A stretch of DNA of 40,327 nucleotides from Bacteroidota bacterium (GTDB taxonomy: Bacteria; Bacteroidota; Bacteroidia; Bacteroidales; B39-G9): the NCBI GenBank assembly GCA_015222055.1, contig JADFUR010000076.1:1-40327 (forward strand). The letters are read 5' to 3'. The position numbers were made by a program, and so were the translations under genes. Positions within the stretch are counted from its first letter, which is position 1; each line of letters starts with the position of its first letter. A model generated the notes under the pieces. It had not been told where the DNA came from. It did not search any database and was given only the letters and a program-made list of their open reading frames with translations. Positions 14,898 through 23,522 of the stretch are shown piece by piece.

Positions 14898-17800
14898 ATG
14901 TTTATGAAAAAACGAAATTTACATTTTAACAAACTAATTGGTTTGTTCATGACATTTACTATGCTGTTATTCTTGAGTGGCAACACTTTTGCTCAGAAAA
15001 AACAGACGACAAATGTTCTTGGCAAAAAAATTGTTCAAAATGAAAGAACAATAGACAAATCGAAGACTCTGGAGCTTATTACAAAAGCTGACAGACATTC
15101 TCGTACAATAAAACCTAACAATTTTGTTTCAAATAAAGCTGCTATGCTTTATGAAGGATTTGATGGTGGAGTATTTCCTCCTGCTGGATGGACTATAGAT
15201 GTTATATCTGGAGATCCCAGCAATCTTATTTTTGATGAAACAAATCCTCTAGTAGGTACTGGTAGTGCTTATTGGAGCGGATATGGCTCTGGAACAGCCA
15301 GCCCTCAAGAAAGCAGATTGATAAGCCCAATGGTAAATGTTGCTATTCCTGCAATTCTTACTTACGTTGAATGGGTTAAGTATGTTGGTGCTTGCGAAAC
15401 TTATGTGGAAATTTCAGAGGATAAAACTAATTGGACAACCATATATACTCCAACAGCAGATGTATTTAAGGAAACCAATATAGTTATTCCTGAATCATAT
15501 TATGGAAAAGATGTTTATTTTGCTTTTCACTATATAGATACTAACCTTTGGGAATATGGAGAACCTGTAACTTATTGGGAAATTGACGAAGTGAATTTAC
15601 ATGGATTTACTGGAACTGAAATTTTAGATTTAAGTTTTGGTGATGATCAAAAAGGAGAAACAACAGTTGATGCTGAGAAACATATTGTTACAGCTAATGT
15701 TTATAAATCAACAGATTTAACTTCTTTTGCAACTGACTTTACTCTTTCTGTTGGAGCTAAACTTTCTCCAGCTGCTGAATGGTATGATGCAGAAGGTGAT
15801 ATTATTCCTCATGATTTTACAGATACTGTTGAAGTAAATGTATTATCAGGCGATGGTGAGCAAACTCAATTATGGAAAATTAAAGCTGACAAACTTGATG
15901 AATTTTATACAGGTAATGAATTATCTAACTTTAATTTTGGTTCTTATCAAGTAGGCGAAGTATGGTATGATAACTATGCTAGAAGAGTTGAAGCTAAAGT
16001 TTTATTCGATTCAACACTTAATATTGCCCCAACATTTGAATTTTCTGAAAGAGCAACAGTTACACCTGCTCTTGGAGAAATTGTTGACTTTACTAATCCT
16101 GTAAATTATACAGTAGTTTCTGAAAGTGGAGATGAATTAACTTATAGAGTAACAGTTACAAATGCTGCTGCTGAAAAAGATGCTGACATTTATGCATTCT
16201 CAGTTGAAAATCAAGCTGCAAATGCTGTTGTTGTTGATAACACAATTCTTGCTTATGTAAATAACGACAAACCATTAAACAGTTTAAATGTTACTATTAT
16301 AACATCACCATTTGCTAGTATGGTAAGTCCTACAACTGCTGATTTTGAAGCAGGTCCTGTTATTTATAAAGTTGTTGCTGAAGACGAGACTGTTACTATT
16401 GACTGGTCTGTTCGTTTAGTTTGCGAAGATACTTTACTTCCTGTTGTAACAGCTATGTATAATAACTTAGATACTCTTACTAATGTTGGAGATTCTACTA
16501 AGATAGAAATTAGCGAATCTCCTAGTAATGTTGCTTTAGTATTAGAAGGTCAAGTATTTGCTGATATGGACGCACTTGACGACCTTGTTTATGATTATAA
16601 AGCTACTTATACAGAAATTGAAAAAGGCAAAAGCATTGGAACAATTTATACAGATGGACTAAAAGTTGGTAATTATTTAGCTTATGCTATTGATTCTACA
16701 GGTAATATTTCAGATCCTGCAGAAGATACTCTTGTTGTTACTATTGGAACAAAAGAGGTTGCAACTATTGCTGACCTTTGGGCAACCAAAAATTACAACA
16801 TGCAGTATAAATTAACTGGAGAAGCTATTATTTCTAAAATAGTAGGTTTTAAAGGACGTATTCATATTCAAGATGCCACAGCAGGTATTTTATTTGAAGA
16901 CTATAATGAAGATATTGTAACTACTGAGTATGACAGATATGATGGTATTACAGGTTTAACAGGTACTCTTTATAATTCTCATGGTACTTTAAAATTTGAA
17001 GCTGTTTCTGACCCTGGTGTTGCAAGTTCAACAGGAAACACTATTGAACCAAAACTTATTACTCTTCAAGAATTTGAAGATAACCAAGAAGATTATCAAT
17101 CTCAAGTAATTAAGATTAATAATGTAAATGTTACTTCTACTGGTGTATTTGAAAATGGTAAAAATTATGACATTGGTGATTACACTTCTGATGAAGGTGT
17201 ATTACGTTCTCATTTTTATAATGTAGATTATATTGGAACTGATATTCCTGATACAATAGTTAATGTTGTTGGTGTTGCTGTTTATGATTATAACGTAGCT
17301 AAAATAGCACCTCGTGATGCTGCTGATATCACAGGCGTAGAAGGTTCGGAATTATTTACAATGGATTATGACTTTGAAGAAGTTCTTGTTGGTGATACTG
17401 CTAGAGAAACTTTATATTATGGAAATATTGGTAATGGTATCATTACTATAGATTCTGTTAGATTTAAAGCTGATATGTCAGTATTCTCTTTCAAACAAGT
17501 AACTCCTAGTACATCACAAGTATCTTATGAAGCAGATTCTGTAATGGTTACTTTTAATCCGGATTCAGCTAAAGATGAAACTGCATCAATAATTTATTAT
17601 TATGATACAGATAAAACTCATACATCTACTATAACAGGTACTGGTTACGCTAATCCTGTTTGGACTGTAGGTTCATTAGAGAGTTTTGAAAAAGATGGCT
17701 ACGAAGAAGGTGATGTGTATACAGGCTCTGATTTACCTGATTTCCCCCCTGCAGGATGGAAAATTTATAAAGATAATAGTGGCTTTATGTGGGATCAAGG

Positions 17801-19868
17801 CTGGTATGGTGGTAATAACCAAAACGGTACTAATGCTCATTCTGGAGAACTTGCTGCTTATTTAAAATATGGTTCTGGTATTTTCGAAACACCTGAAATT
17901 GACTTAACAGGTGATGATGTTAAATTCCCTGCTATTGAATTTTGGGCAGGAAATACATTCCAAAAATGGGACGATTTTTATGTTGGAGTTTCAACAGACA
18001 ACTCATTACCAATGAATCAATGGGATAGATATGAAATTCCAAATAATCCTGGATTAGAAAATGGGGTTATGGCTAAAAATGCTATACAACTAAGCAATTA
18101 TAATGGTCAACATGTTTGGGTAAGATTTTATGCTAAAGCTACATCTGGTTTATATTTATATCAGTTTATTGATGATGTTAGTATTATTGAATTCCCTGTA
18201 ACTCCTGTATATGCAGTAAATGCAGATCCTTTTGCTTTTGGAGTAACTAATACTGATGTTGCTATTAAACAAACATTCAAAATTAGTAACCAAGGTGTAA
18301 GTTATATAACTGTTGATACTGCTTATGTTATAGGTACAAATGCAGATTTATTTGCTATACCTGCAGACTTAACATTCGGAGAAGAATCATATGATGCAAG
18401 TGTAATGAGTTTTGATATTACTTTCACTCCAACTACAATAGGTGAGAAAACAGCTAAACTTGTTATTAAATATAGCGATGCAAGAAATGCAAATGTTATG
18501 GACACTGTTGAATTGTCTGGTTACGGAGTTAACTGTGCAAATGCTCTTGAGGCTGTTATTGGAACAAACAATGCTCCTTATGCACCATCATGGTATAAAT
18601 TCACACCAACAAAAAATTGTGTAATTTCTGTATTAGCAAACACTAAAGAAGATACTTATCTTAAAGTATATGACGCATGTGGCGGAACAATGATATCAGA
18701 TAATGATGACGTAAGTGGTACTTCTCATGAAGTAAATGCTGATTATACTGCTGCTTCAGCTGCTGATTTTTATGGTGAAGCAGATCACACTTACTATATT
18801 TATTGGACAGAAGATAATGGTGGAAACGGATCATTCGACTTCTCAATAACTGTAAATGAAGAAGAAGGTGCTATTTGTGAAACTGCAAAAGAAGTTACAT
18901 TACCAATGTATGGTGATGTTGAATTTAGCGGTTCAACTGTTTTAACAGGTGATTTCTATGATGATAATGCTGATTTATGTGATGCTCATTACTTAGGTGG
19001 TAACGATTTTGTATATACATTTACTATTGAAGAGCCTGTATTATTAAGTGGTTCTATAGATAATGCTTATGCTGGTATGCACATAGTAACTAAACCTATT
19101 GGTTTATTTGGTGCAGCTGCAGAATCTAATGCTAGGTGTGCTGCATTTGCTTATTTTGATACAAAATCTCAATCATTTAGCAATAAACGATTTGAAGCTG
19201 GTACTTACTATGCAGTTGTATCTACATGGCCAAAACCACAAACCATTGATTTCACTATTCATTTCACAACAAAATCTGTACCTCGTGCAAATGTTATATT
19301 TAATGTAGATATGACTTATGCAGTGAAACGTGGTGATTTTGATGCTACAAAAGATTCTGTGGATGTTGCCGGATCAATCAATGCTTGGGCAGGAGAAAAA
19401 ATGACAGATACTGATGCTGATGGTATTTATACAATTACTTATAACGATGTGGTTATTGGTGAGACTATTGAATATAAATATCGTATTAATGGTGACTGGG
19501 CTACTTCTGAATTCCCTAATGGTGGACCTAACAGAGAATACACTATATTAGAAGGTGATAATATCTTAAATAATATTTATGATGATAATACTGATGTAGG
19601 TGTTAATGAGTTAAGTCTTTTTGAGAGAATTGAAGTTTATCCAAATCCAAATACTGGTAGATTCATGATTTCTATAAATAGCAATAATTCTGAAAATATT
19701 GTAGTTGAATTAGTTAATATTCAAGGACAAAAAGTTTACAGAAATGAAATGAAAAATGTAACCAACTCTGTTGAGAACATTGATATTTCTGAATTTGCTA
19801 AAGGTATTTATTACATAAGAGTAAATAACGGAACTGATGTTGCAATCAGAAAAGTTGTTGTTCAATAG
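14898..19868 (+). CDS. Giant multidomain secreted protein with T9SS sorting domain
   Basis: 1656 residues; no enzymatic domain recognised. A signal peptide ends near residue 33 (NTFAQ). Approximate order: cleaved-adhesin/choice-of-anchor J domain 80-240 (FPPAGWTID); three DUF5018-like beta repeats 240-510; an OB-fold/DUF5689-like part 615-815 (GFKGRIHIQDATAGI); an anchor-D-like beta domain 820-925; a second anchor J domain 930-1095 (FPPAGWKIY); a further anchor-D-like domain 1100-1215; two pre-peptidase-like domains 1215-1465; a starch-binding-like domain 1470-1575 (SINAWAGEKMTDTDADGIYT); and a type A T9SS sorting domain at the end (VYPNPNTGRF, ISEFAKGIYYIRV). It is probably surface-displayed as an adhesin or carbohydrate binder. 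The start could equally be the second ATG at 14904 (MKKRNLHF). Its codon use is GC-richer than neighbours, consistent with high expression. Confidence 0.88.
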   Translation: MFMKKRNLHFNKLIGLFMTFTMLLFLSGNTFAQKKQTTNVLGKKIVQNERTIDKSKTLELITKADRHSRTIKPNNFVSNKAAMLYEGFDGGVFPPAGWTIDVISGDPSNLIFDETNPLVGTGSAYWSGYGSGTASPQESRLISPMVNVAIPAILTYVEWVKYVGACETYVEISEDKTNWTTIYTPTADVFKETNIVIPESYYGKDVYFAFHYIDTNLWEYGEPVTYWEIDEVNLHGFTGTEILDLSFGDDQKGETTVDAEKHIVTANVYKSTDLTSFATDFTLSVGAKLSPAAEWYDAEGDIIPHDFTDTVEVNVLSGDGEQTQLWKIKADKLDEFYTGNELSNFNFGSYQVGEVWYDNYARRVEAKVLFDSTLNIAPTFEFSERATVTPALGEIVDFTNPVNYTVVSESGDELTYRVTVTNAAAEKDADIYAFSVENQAANAVVVDNTILAYVNNDKPLNSLNVTIITSPFASMVSPTTADFEAGPVIYKVVAEDETVTIDWSVRLVCEDTLLPVVTAMYNNLDTLTNVGDSTKIEISESPSNVALVLEGQVFADMDALDDLVYDYKATYTEIEKGKSIGTIYTDGLKVGNYLAYAIDSTGNISDPAEDTLVVTIGTKEVATIADLWATKNYNMQYKLTGEAIISKIVGFKGRIHIQDATAGILFEDYNEDIVTTEYDRYDGITGLTGTLYNSHGTLKFEAVSDPGVASSTGNTIEPKLITLQEFEDNQEDYQSQVIKINNVNVTSTGVFENGKNYDIGDYTSDEGVLRSHFYNVDYIGTDIPDTIVNVVGVAVYDYNVAKIAPRDAADITGVEGSELFTMDYDFEEVLVGDTARETLYYGNIGNGIITIDSVRFKADMSVFSFKQVTPSTSQVSYEADSVMVTFNPDSAKDETASIIYYYDTDKTHTSTITGTGYANPVWTVGSLESFEKDGYEEGDVYTGSDLPDFPPAGWKIYKDNSGFMWDQGWYGGNNQNGTNAHSGELAAYLKYGSGIFETPEIDLTGDDVKFPAIEFWAGNTFQKWDDFYVGVSTDNSLPMNQWDRYEIPNNPGLENGVMAKNAIQLSNYNGQHVWVRFYAKATSGLYLYQFIDDVSIIEFPVTPVYAVNADPFAFGVTNTDVAIKQTFKISNQGVSYITVDTAYVIGTNADLFAIPADLTFGEESYDASVMSFDITFTPTTIGEKTAKLVIKYSDARNANVMDTVELSGYGVNCANALEAVIGTNNAPYAPSWYKFTPTKNCVISVLANTKEDTYLKVYDACGGTMISDNDDVSGTSHEVNADYTAASAADFYGEADHTYYIYWTEDNGGNGSFDFSITVNEEEGAICETAKEVTLPMYGDVEFSGSTVLTGDFYDDNADLCDAHYLGGNDFVYTFTIEEPVLLSGSIDNAYAGMHIVTKPIGLFGAAAESNARCAAFAYFDTKSQSFSNKRFEAGTYYAVVSTWPKPQTIDFTIHFTTKSVPRANVIFNVDMTYAVKRGDFDATKDSVDVAGSINAWAGEKMTDTDADGIYTITYNDVVIGETIEYKYRINGDWATSEFPNGGPNREYTILEGDNILNNIYDDNTDVGVNELSLFERIEVYPNPNTGRFMISINSNNSENIVVELVNIQGQKVYRNEMKNVTNSVENIDISEFAKGIYYIRVNNGTDVAIRKVVVQ

Positions 19869-19886
19869 TAATAATTAATTTATTTT

Positions 19887-19920
19887 TAAAAAGCGAGCCA
19901 TTTTGGCTCGCTTTTTTTTT
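19887..19920 (+). terminator. Intrinsic terminator of the T9SS protein gene
   Basis: 10-bp stem AAGCGAGCCA/TGGCTCGCTT (19891-19900 with 19904-19913), loop TTT, flanked by A upstream and nine T downstream. It lies 20 bases after the stop codon. Confidence 0.88.
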
Positions 19921-20782
19921 GTTTGCAATAGTAATATGCTTAAGAAATGTAAGGGGTTGTAGACTCGCTTAAAATTACGGATGGATTAGACCTGAATTTA
20001 AGAATTTTTAACCCATAAACTGATTATTAATGGATTATAATTACTTGTTTGTATACTGTAGTTATCGCAAATATTCAATATTCAAATGTTGCTGACGCAC
20101 CAAATTTTTTATACTAAAAGTAATTTACTTTAGTATTGAAAATTTTATATTGAGTGTTGAATGTTAAAAATGTTTTAATATACTATATATTTAAAAATAG
20201 CTACCCTTTCCGTGTTTGTTTTCTTGACAAATATTTTATTATAAACAAATACGGGGTTAAATACGCCCTAATTTGGATATAAAAAGAAACCACGTAGTAG
20301 TGACATGTTTATAGCACAGAGTTTATAAAATATTTTAAAGTGCCGTAGGTACGTCCTGTTTCAATATTAAGGCAGTTTTTAAATTTATCGGGAAACAATA
20401 ATTGTTTTATTATAATCTACCCTAATTTTAAATTAATCCATTATTACCGGCACATCAAAACAGTTATATACTATTTTTTTATGCACTATTGGTCTTATCC
20501 CCTTTTCATCCAAATGAAATAATAAAATATTTTTTTATATAGACAATAACATTGTGGTTCATAAGTGCAATTCTTCTGTTTTTGTTGGTGGAGGTTATAC
20601 CACAATCCGACTTTATTCGTATTGTTTTATTTGCTTTTTCGTGCATAGTATTAATTTAGCAATGTAATTTTAAACTTATTGAGAAACGGAGGCAGAAAGC
20701 TTATCGTCGGAATTTTTTTTTTGTAAAATGGCAGTTACATAACCATGGTTCCCCAAAATTTAATTTTATTGATATGTATTAT
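19921..20782. other. Non-coding, probably decayed region
   Basis: No frame on either strand looks like a gene. Visible structure: an imperfect hairpin CCGTGTTTGTT/AACAAATACGG (20210-20220 with 20244-20254), extended by ACCC/GGGT pairs, and a block around 20288-20365 with the words CCACGTAGTAGTGACATG and GTGCCGTAGGTACGTCCTG. These resemble fragments of GC-richer dispersed repeats of Bacteroidota. It forms the left border of the decayed island. Confidence 0.5.
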
Positions 20783-21259
20783 CTATGAATTATTTTCTAT
20801 TGTATTTTTGTATTTCGTTTGCAATGCATTAAGAAAATTTTTTAGATATTGATTTTTAAAATCTTTATAGGACCTATGATTAGGACTACGGAAAAAAGCA
20901 CTCAACTCATTTTCGCTTTTTTTTTTATCTAATAAGGCGAACAAATCTATTATGTCTTCGGATTTCAAATCTAAGGCAATTTTTAGTTTTCAAAGTATTA
21001 TGTTATTGTTTATAACATTTTCCGGTTTCGGTATAGAACCTTCTTTTTTTCTGCGTTAATTAATAATTAATACGTTTAGGAAAGTTGCCAATTCTTTATC
21101 TGTAATTTTTTTTAATAAAGGATTATCTTCTTTTTTTAACCAGATACTCACATCTGCTTTCCGTACATTGTAATTTGCTAATTTAAAAAGCTCAATATTT
21201 TTGAGATTATTAAAGTTAAACAGATAACGAATACGTCGTAATACATCATTATTAGTCGT
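20783..21259 (-). pseudogene. DUF1456 (YehS-like) pseudogene
   Basis: One continuous frame of about 158 codons encodes both halves of a DUF1456 protein: TNNDVLRRIRYLFNFNN...VRKADVSIWLKKED...KKITDKELATFLNVL, then IPKPENVINNNI...KLKIALDLKSEDIIDLFALL...NELSAFFRSPNHRSYKDF...YLKNFLNALQ. The expected start ATG is ACG (21259-21257), and no ATG, GTG or TTG lies between it and the upstream in-frame stop. Two in-frame stops interrupt it: TAA where Lys is expected in (K)RGKKEG, and TGA at 20992-20990 where Arg is expected in IL(R)KLK. There is no frameshift in the whole length. Function of intact relatives is unknown. Recent inactivation by point mutation is the simplest reading. Confidence 0.8.
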
Positions 21260-21668
21260 ATTATATTTTATTTATTTTTTATTTCACTTATAATTTTAAT
21301 ATTCATAGTCTAACTTGATTATCATGCTATAAAATTATTAATGTTTCTGCGTTAATAATAGTGCTAGTTTCTGATGAGTTTTATTTTTCACTGTTAAACA
21401 ACATTACTAAGATAATATTGTAAGCAAAGCACCTTAACCCTGCATTTTTGTTGAATGCGTGTGTATGCCCTGCATGAACCACAGTGTAAATTCTGCAAGT
21501 TAGAACAAAATTAAAAAAACACAAATAAATTTTTAGAAAAACAGGCAGAGTATGTGCTCAATTTTTTTTCAGATGAACCGCAAAATGCAACCTGTCCCGC
21601 ACCAAAGGTTGGGAAGGACCGTATCCCGAAGCATCGGGAGTGGTACTTCGGCTATCGCTCAGCAGGTC
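21260..21668. other. Non-coding stretch left of the toxin-antitoxin module
   Basis: No gene seen. It contains TATGCCCTGCATG (21464-21476), a weaker form of the TATGC-N3-GTAAC motif found at 22267 and 23226, and a GC-richer part from 21570 with small hairpins (CCCGA-AGCA-TCGGG near 21625-21640). It runs into the 46-bp repeat and may be the rest of a recombination-site-like repeat about 200 bp long. Confidence 0.45.
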
Positions 21669-21714
21669 TGTGAGAGGTTCATTGGCGATTATTCAACCGT
21701 CAGCTGACTACTTG
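21669..21714. repeat. 46-bp module-end repeat, copy 1
   Basis: TGTGAGAG...TTATTCAACCGTCAG...CTACT is shared with 22401-22446; 39 of 46 positions are identical without gaps. It includes a small hairpin (CGATT-ATTC-AACCG; perfect CGGTT/AACCG in copy 2). It ends 14 bases before the stop codon of the ParE-type toxin gene, the same distance as copy 2 has to its own neighbour. Confidence 0.75.
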
Positions 21715-21728
21715 ATTGCTTTGCGTAT

Positions 21729-22028
21729 TTATATTATTTTTCTTTTTTTAAAATTTCTTGCTGAATGGTGAATTGTTAAAATATCAATTTGTTTATCTTT
21801 TATTATTTTATATATTATTCTGTAATTTCCATCAATTAGTTCTCTAATATTTTTTTGATTAATTTCAGGAACAATTTTTCCAGTACGAATCTGAATTTTT
21901 AATATTCTTGTCCGATTTTTAAGTCTGATAACTTGAAATTTTGCATAACGCTTAGAATCTTTTGAAATATATTCTGCGATAGCATTTAAGTCTTCTTTTG
22001 CTTGAAATGTCCAATTTATTCGAACCAT
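21729..22028 (-). CDS. RelE/ParE-family toxin
   Basis: 99-residue toxin of the type II RelE/ParE superfamily. Family pattern: INWTFQAKEDLNAIAEYIS at the start, then GKIVPEINQKNIRELIDGNYRIIYKI and ILTIHHSARNFKK at the end. The closing pattern and length fit ParE-like (gyrase-poisoning) rather than RelE ribonuclease members, but I cannot decide the target. Its start overlaps the antitoxin end by 13 bases, the usual antitoxin-toxin order. The frame is intact, unlike its neighbours. It lies in a repeat-bounded module. Confidence 0.88.
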   Translation of the reverse strand: MVRINWTFQAKEDLNAIAEYISKDSKRYAKFQVIRLKNRTRILKIQIRTGKIVPEINQKNIRELIDGNYRIIYKIIKDKQIDILTIHHSARNFKKRKII

Positions 22029-22198
22029 TTTTCAATTTCATTTTCCATTTCACTTTCAGATATTACTTCTCCGTTTTCTGATTGTTTGTTCCCTGTTTCA
22101 ATTTTTTCAATTAAGATTAATTTTTCAACCAACTCATCAATTGAAAATTTTTCAGGAAATTTTTCAATCTGTTCTTTAAGTCTGCCTTTTGTCAACAT
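22016..22198 (-). CDS. Antitoxin of the ParE-type module
   Basis: 60-residue acidic protein (MLTKGRLKEQIEKFPEKFSI at the start, NEIEKWFE at the end) encoded directly upstream of the toxin with a 13-nt overlap. No DNA-binding fold is obvious. Short helical antitoxins of this type, with a KFPEKFSIDELVEKLI-like helix, are common next to ParE toxins in Bacteroidota. Identity rests mainly on size, charge and position. Confidence 0.75.
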   Translation of the reverse strand: MLTKGRLKEQIEKFPEKFSIDELVEKLILIEKIETGNKQSENGEVISESEMENEIEKWFE

Positions 22199-22266
22199 AT
22201 CGTTTATTTTTTATTTTAGTACAAATATACGAAATTATATTTTATTTGTTGATTGTGTTTTTTTTA

Positions 22267-22279
22267 TATGCAAGGTAAC
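22267..22279. repeat. TATGC-N3-GTAAC motif, 5' border of the TA module
   Basis: TATGCAAGGTAAC follows a T-run about 70 bases upstream of the antitoxin start. The same arrangement, T-run then TATGCCCTGTAAC, is at 23226-23238 upstream of the next module. On the coding strand both read GTTAC-N3-GCATA followed by an A-run. Confidence 0.5.
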
Positions 22280-22400
22280 GATCTCGACTATTAATAGTTG
22301 CGTTGTTTATCACTTAACTTTTCAAACACACACCAAACTAAAAATACGAATAAAATTTTGTAAAACAAACACTCTGCTTCGAATTCCTGAGATGTTTTGG

Positions 22401-22446
22401 TGTGAGAGCTTCACTGGCGGTTATTCAACCGTCAGTAGTCTACTCG
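22401..22446. repeat. 46-bp module-end repeat, copy 2
   Basis: Second copy of the repeat at 21669 (39/46 identical), with the perfect hairpin GGCGGTT-ATTC-AACCGTC. It ends 14 bases before the stop codon at 22461, exactly as copy 1 does before 21729. To its left, 22340-22380 also resembles 21525-21560 loosely (ATAAA..TTT..AAAAC...AGAGT..TGCT). Confidence 0.75.
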
Positions 22447-22460
22447 TATGTAGGGTGTAA

Positions 22461-23209
22461 TTAATTTTCATTAATAATTTTTGTTAAAGTGTCATATATT
22501 AATTCACTATTTTCAAGTGCGAAATCTCGTTGTTTTTTTCTAGTCAGCTTACCGTGTATAGAAGAATTACAAGTTGATAATACCCACTTGGTTAGTTCAA
22601 AAAATTTTTCATCAATTAATTGAAGGCTATTTAAATCATTTAGCATCTGAAAAGAATTTAATAGTCTGTTGTTTTTTTTTGAAAAATCTTCAAATTTTCC
22701 CCATGCTATTCTTAATACTTCTTCAATTTTGTATCTTACTTGAAATAGTTGAATCGTAGATTTATAAACATCAAATTTTTCAGATAGAACAGGCTCTTTG
22801 ATTTTTTTTCTTTAATTTTTATTTTATTCTGGATACCATGTTCTTTTTTACTTGCTTTCAATAAATTTGAGACCTCTTTTTCTAGTTCATCTATTTTATT
22901 GTCAGACGGAGGTACTCCATAACCCAAAGTGATTTGTTGATTGTTTGAGTTATTAATTTCAAATTTTAAAGATTGGATTTCACTTTTTACATCATTTTTT
23001 AATTCTTCAATTTCCTTTTTTAGCTTTATTCCGAAGAACTCAATTTCTCCAAAAAGAGGTGAAATTGTCAGACAAACCCATAATCCAAATATTGCATAGA
23101 AAAATTCTACTCTAATTTCTGTAAACAGTCCAGAGAATCTTAGTATTAATATTAATCCGAAAAATATCATCAATCCAATCCAATAATATGTTTTATTTAT
23201 ATGTTTCAT
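22461..23209 (-). pseudogene. Frameshifted membrane-anchored coiled-coil protein
   Basis: Two frames form one gene of about 249 residues. The N-terminal part (from 23209) has two membrane segments (YWIGLMIFFGLILILRF, FYAIFGLWVCLTISPLF), then a coiled coil (KLKKEIEELKNDVKSEIQSL). The frame breaks at an A8 run (22802-22809); adding one A restores KEKKIKEPVLSEKFDVYKS... into the second frame, which ends ...RKKQRDFALENSELIYDTLTKIINEN. The helical C-terminus contains CNSSIHGKLT, faintly like HEPN/DUF4145 proteins, but I do not recognise the family with confidence. It forms the second repeat-bounded module. A sequencing slip or transcriptional slippage at A8 is possible instead of true inactivation. 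Confidence 0.65.
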
Positions 23210-23225
23210 TGTTTGCTGTTTTTTT

Positions 23226-23238
23226 TATGCCCTGTAAC
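23226..23238. repeat. TATGC-N3-GTAAC motif, 5' border of second module
   Basis: TATGCCCTGTAAC after a T-run, 17 bases upstream of the start of the frameshifted gene. Matching motif at 22267-22279. It also lies 44 bases from the end of the integrase relic. Confidence 0.5.
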
Positions 23239-23281
23239 AATTAAATATCCGCCCAATCCCGTTTATTCCCATTATATAAAA

Positions 23282-23458
23282 TTACATTTCATCAAGCGAA
23301 TTCTTAATATTTTCTATTCCTTTTCTTGTGATATGTGTATATATTTCAGTTGTTTTTTTAAAAAAAAATTATAATACTCTCGTAAATTTATTAATAATTC
23401 TTTTGATAGCAAACTAATTCGGTCTTCCCCCCCCTTTTCCTTGTATTATTTTTATCAT
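23282..23458 (-). pseudogene. Remnant of a tyrosine recombinase (integrase)
   Basis: Three short segments match successive parts of XerC/D-type integrases. First MIKIIQGKG, then (after a G8 frameshift) DRISLLSKELLINLREYYNF, the usual QGKG(K)KDR-xx-LLS beta-hairpin region. Then, after a deletion inside a T9A7 run and a frame change, TTEIYTHITRKGIENIKNSLD, the C-terminus with the nucleophile tyrosine. The H-x-x-R and H/W-containing middle is missing, so the protein is dead. It lies immediately upstream of, and co-oriented with, the two repeat-bounded modules. It was not among the long frames; I found it by reading all three minus frames. Confidence 0.8.
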
Positions 23459-23522
23459 AAATAAATTTTAAGTCCGAATTACCTGGTTTCCACTAAAGCT
23501 CAACTTTGCAAATTTTTAAGCA

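Noticed and set aside
18323-19308. Several 60-70 codon frames on both strands inside the giant secreted protein gene
   Set aside because: They lie within a long gene with clear domain matches, have low-complexity composition and no family features; they are shadows.
20783-21259. UGA/UAA recoding of the DUF1456 gene as a functional protein
   Set aside because: TGA and TAA end other genes in the window normally and the start codon is also lost; a pseudogene is simpler. Kept as a check in the findings.
21450-21700. Integron attC site (RYYYAAC...GTTRRRY) in the repeat region
   Set aside because: GTTGAAT and ATTCAAC occur, but in the reverse order on both strands and about 240 bp apart. No classical attC can be drawn, so I call the repeats only cassette-like.
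22002-22460. 152-codon plus-strand frame opposite the antitoxin
   Set aside because: It is antisense to a well-formed toxin-antitoxin pair and crosses the 46-bp repeat; the composition is that of an out-of-frame translation.
23431-23438. G8/C8 run as a biological slippage site in the integrase
   Set aside because: The protein also lacks its catalytic middle, so restoring the frame here would not restore function.
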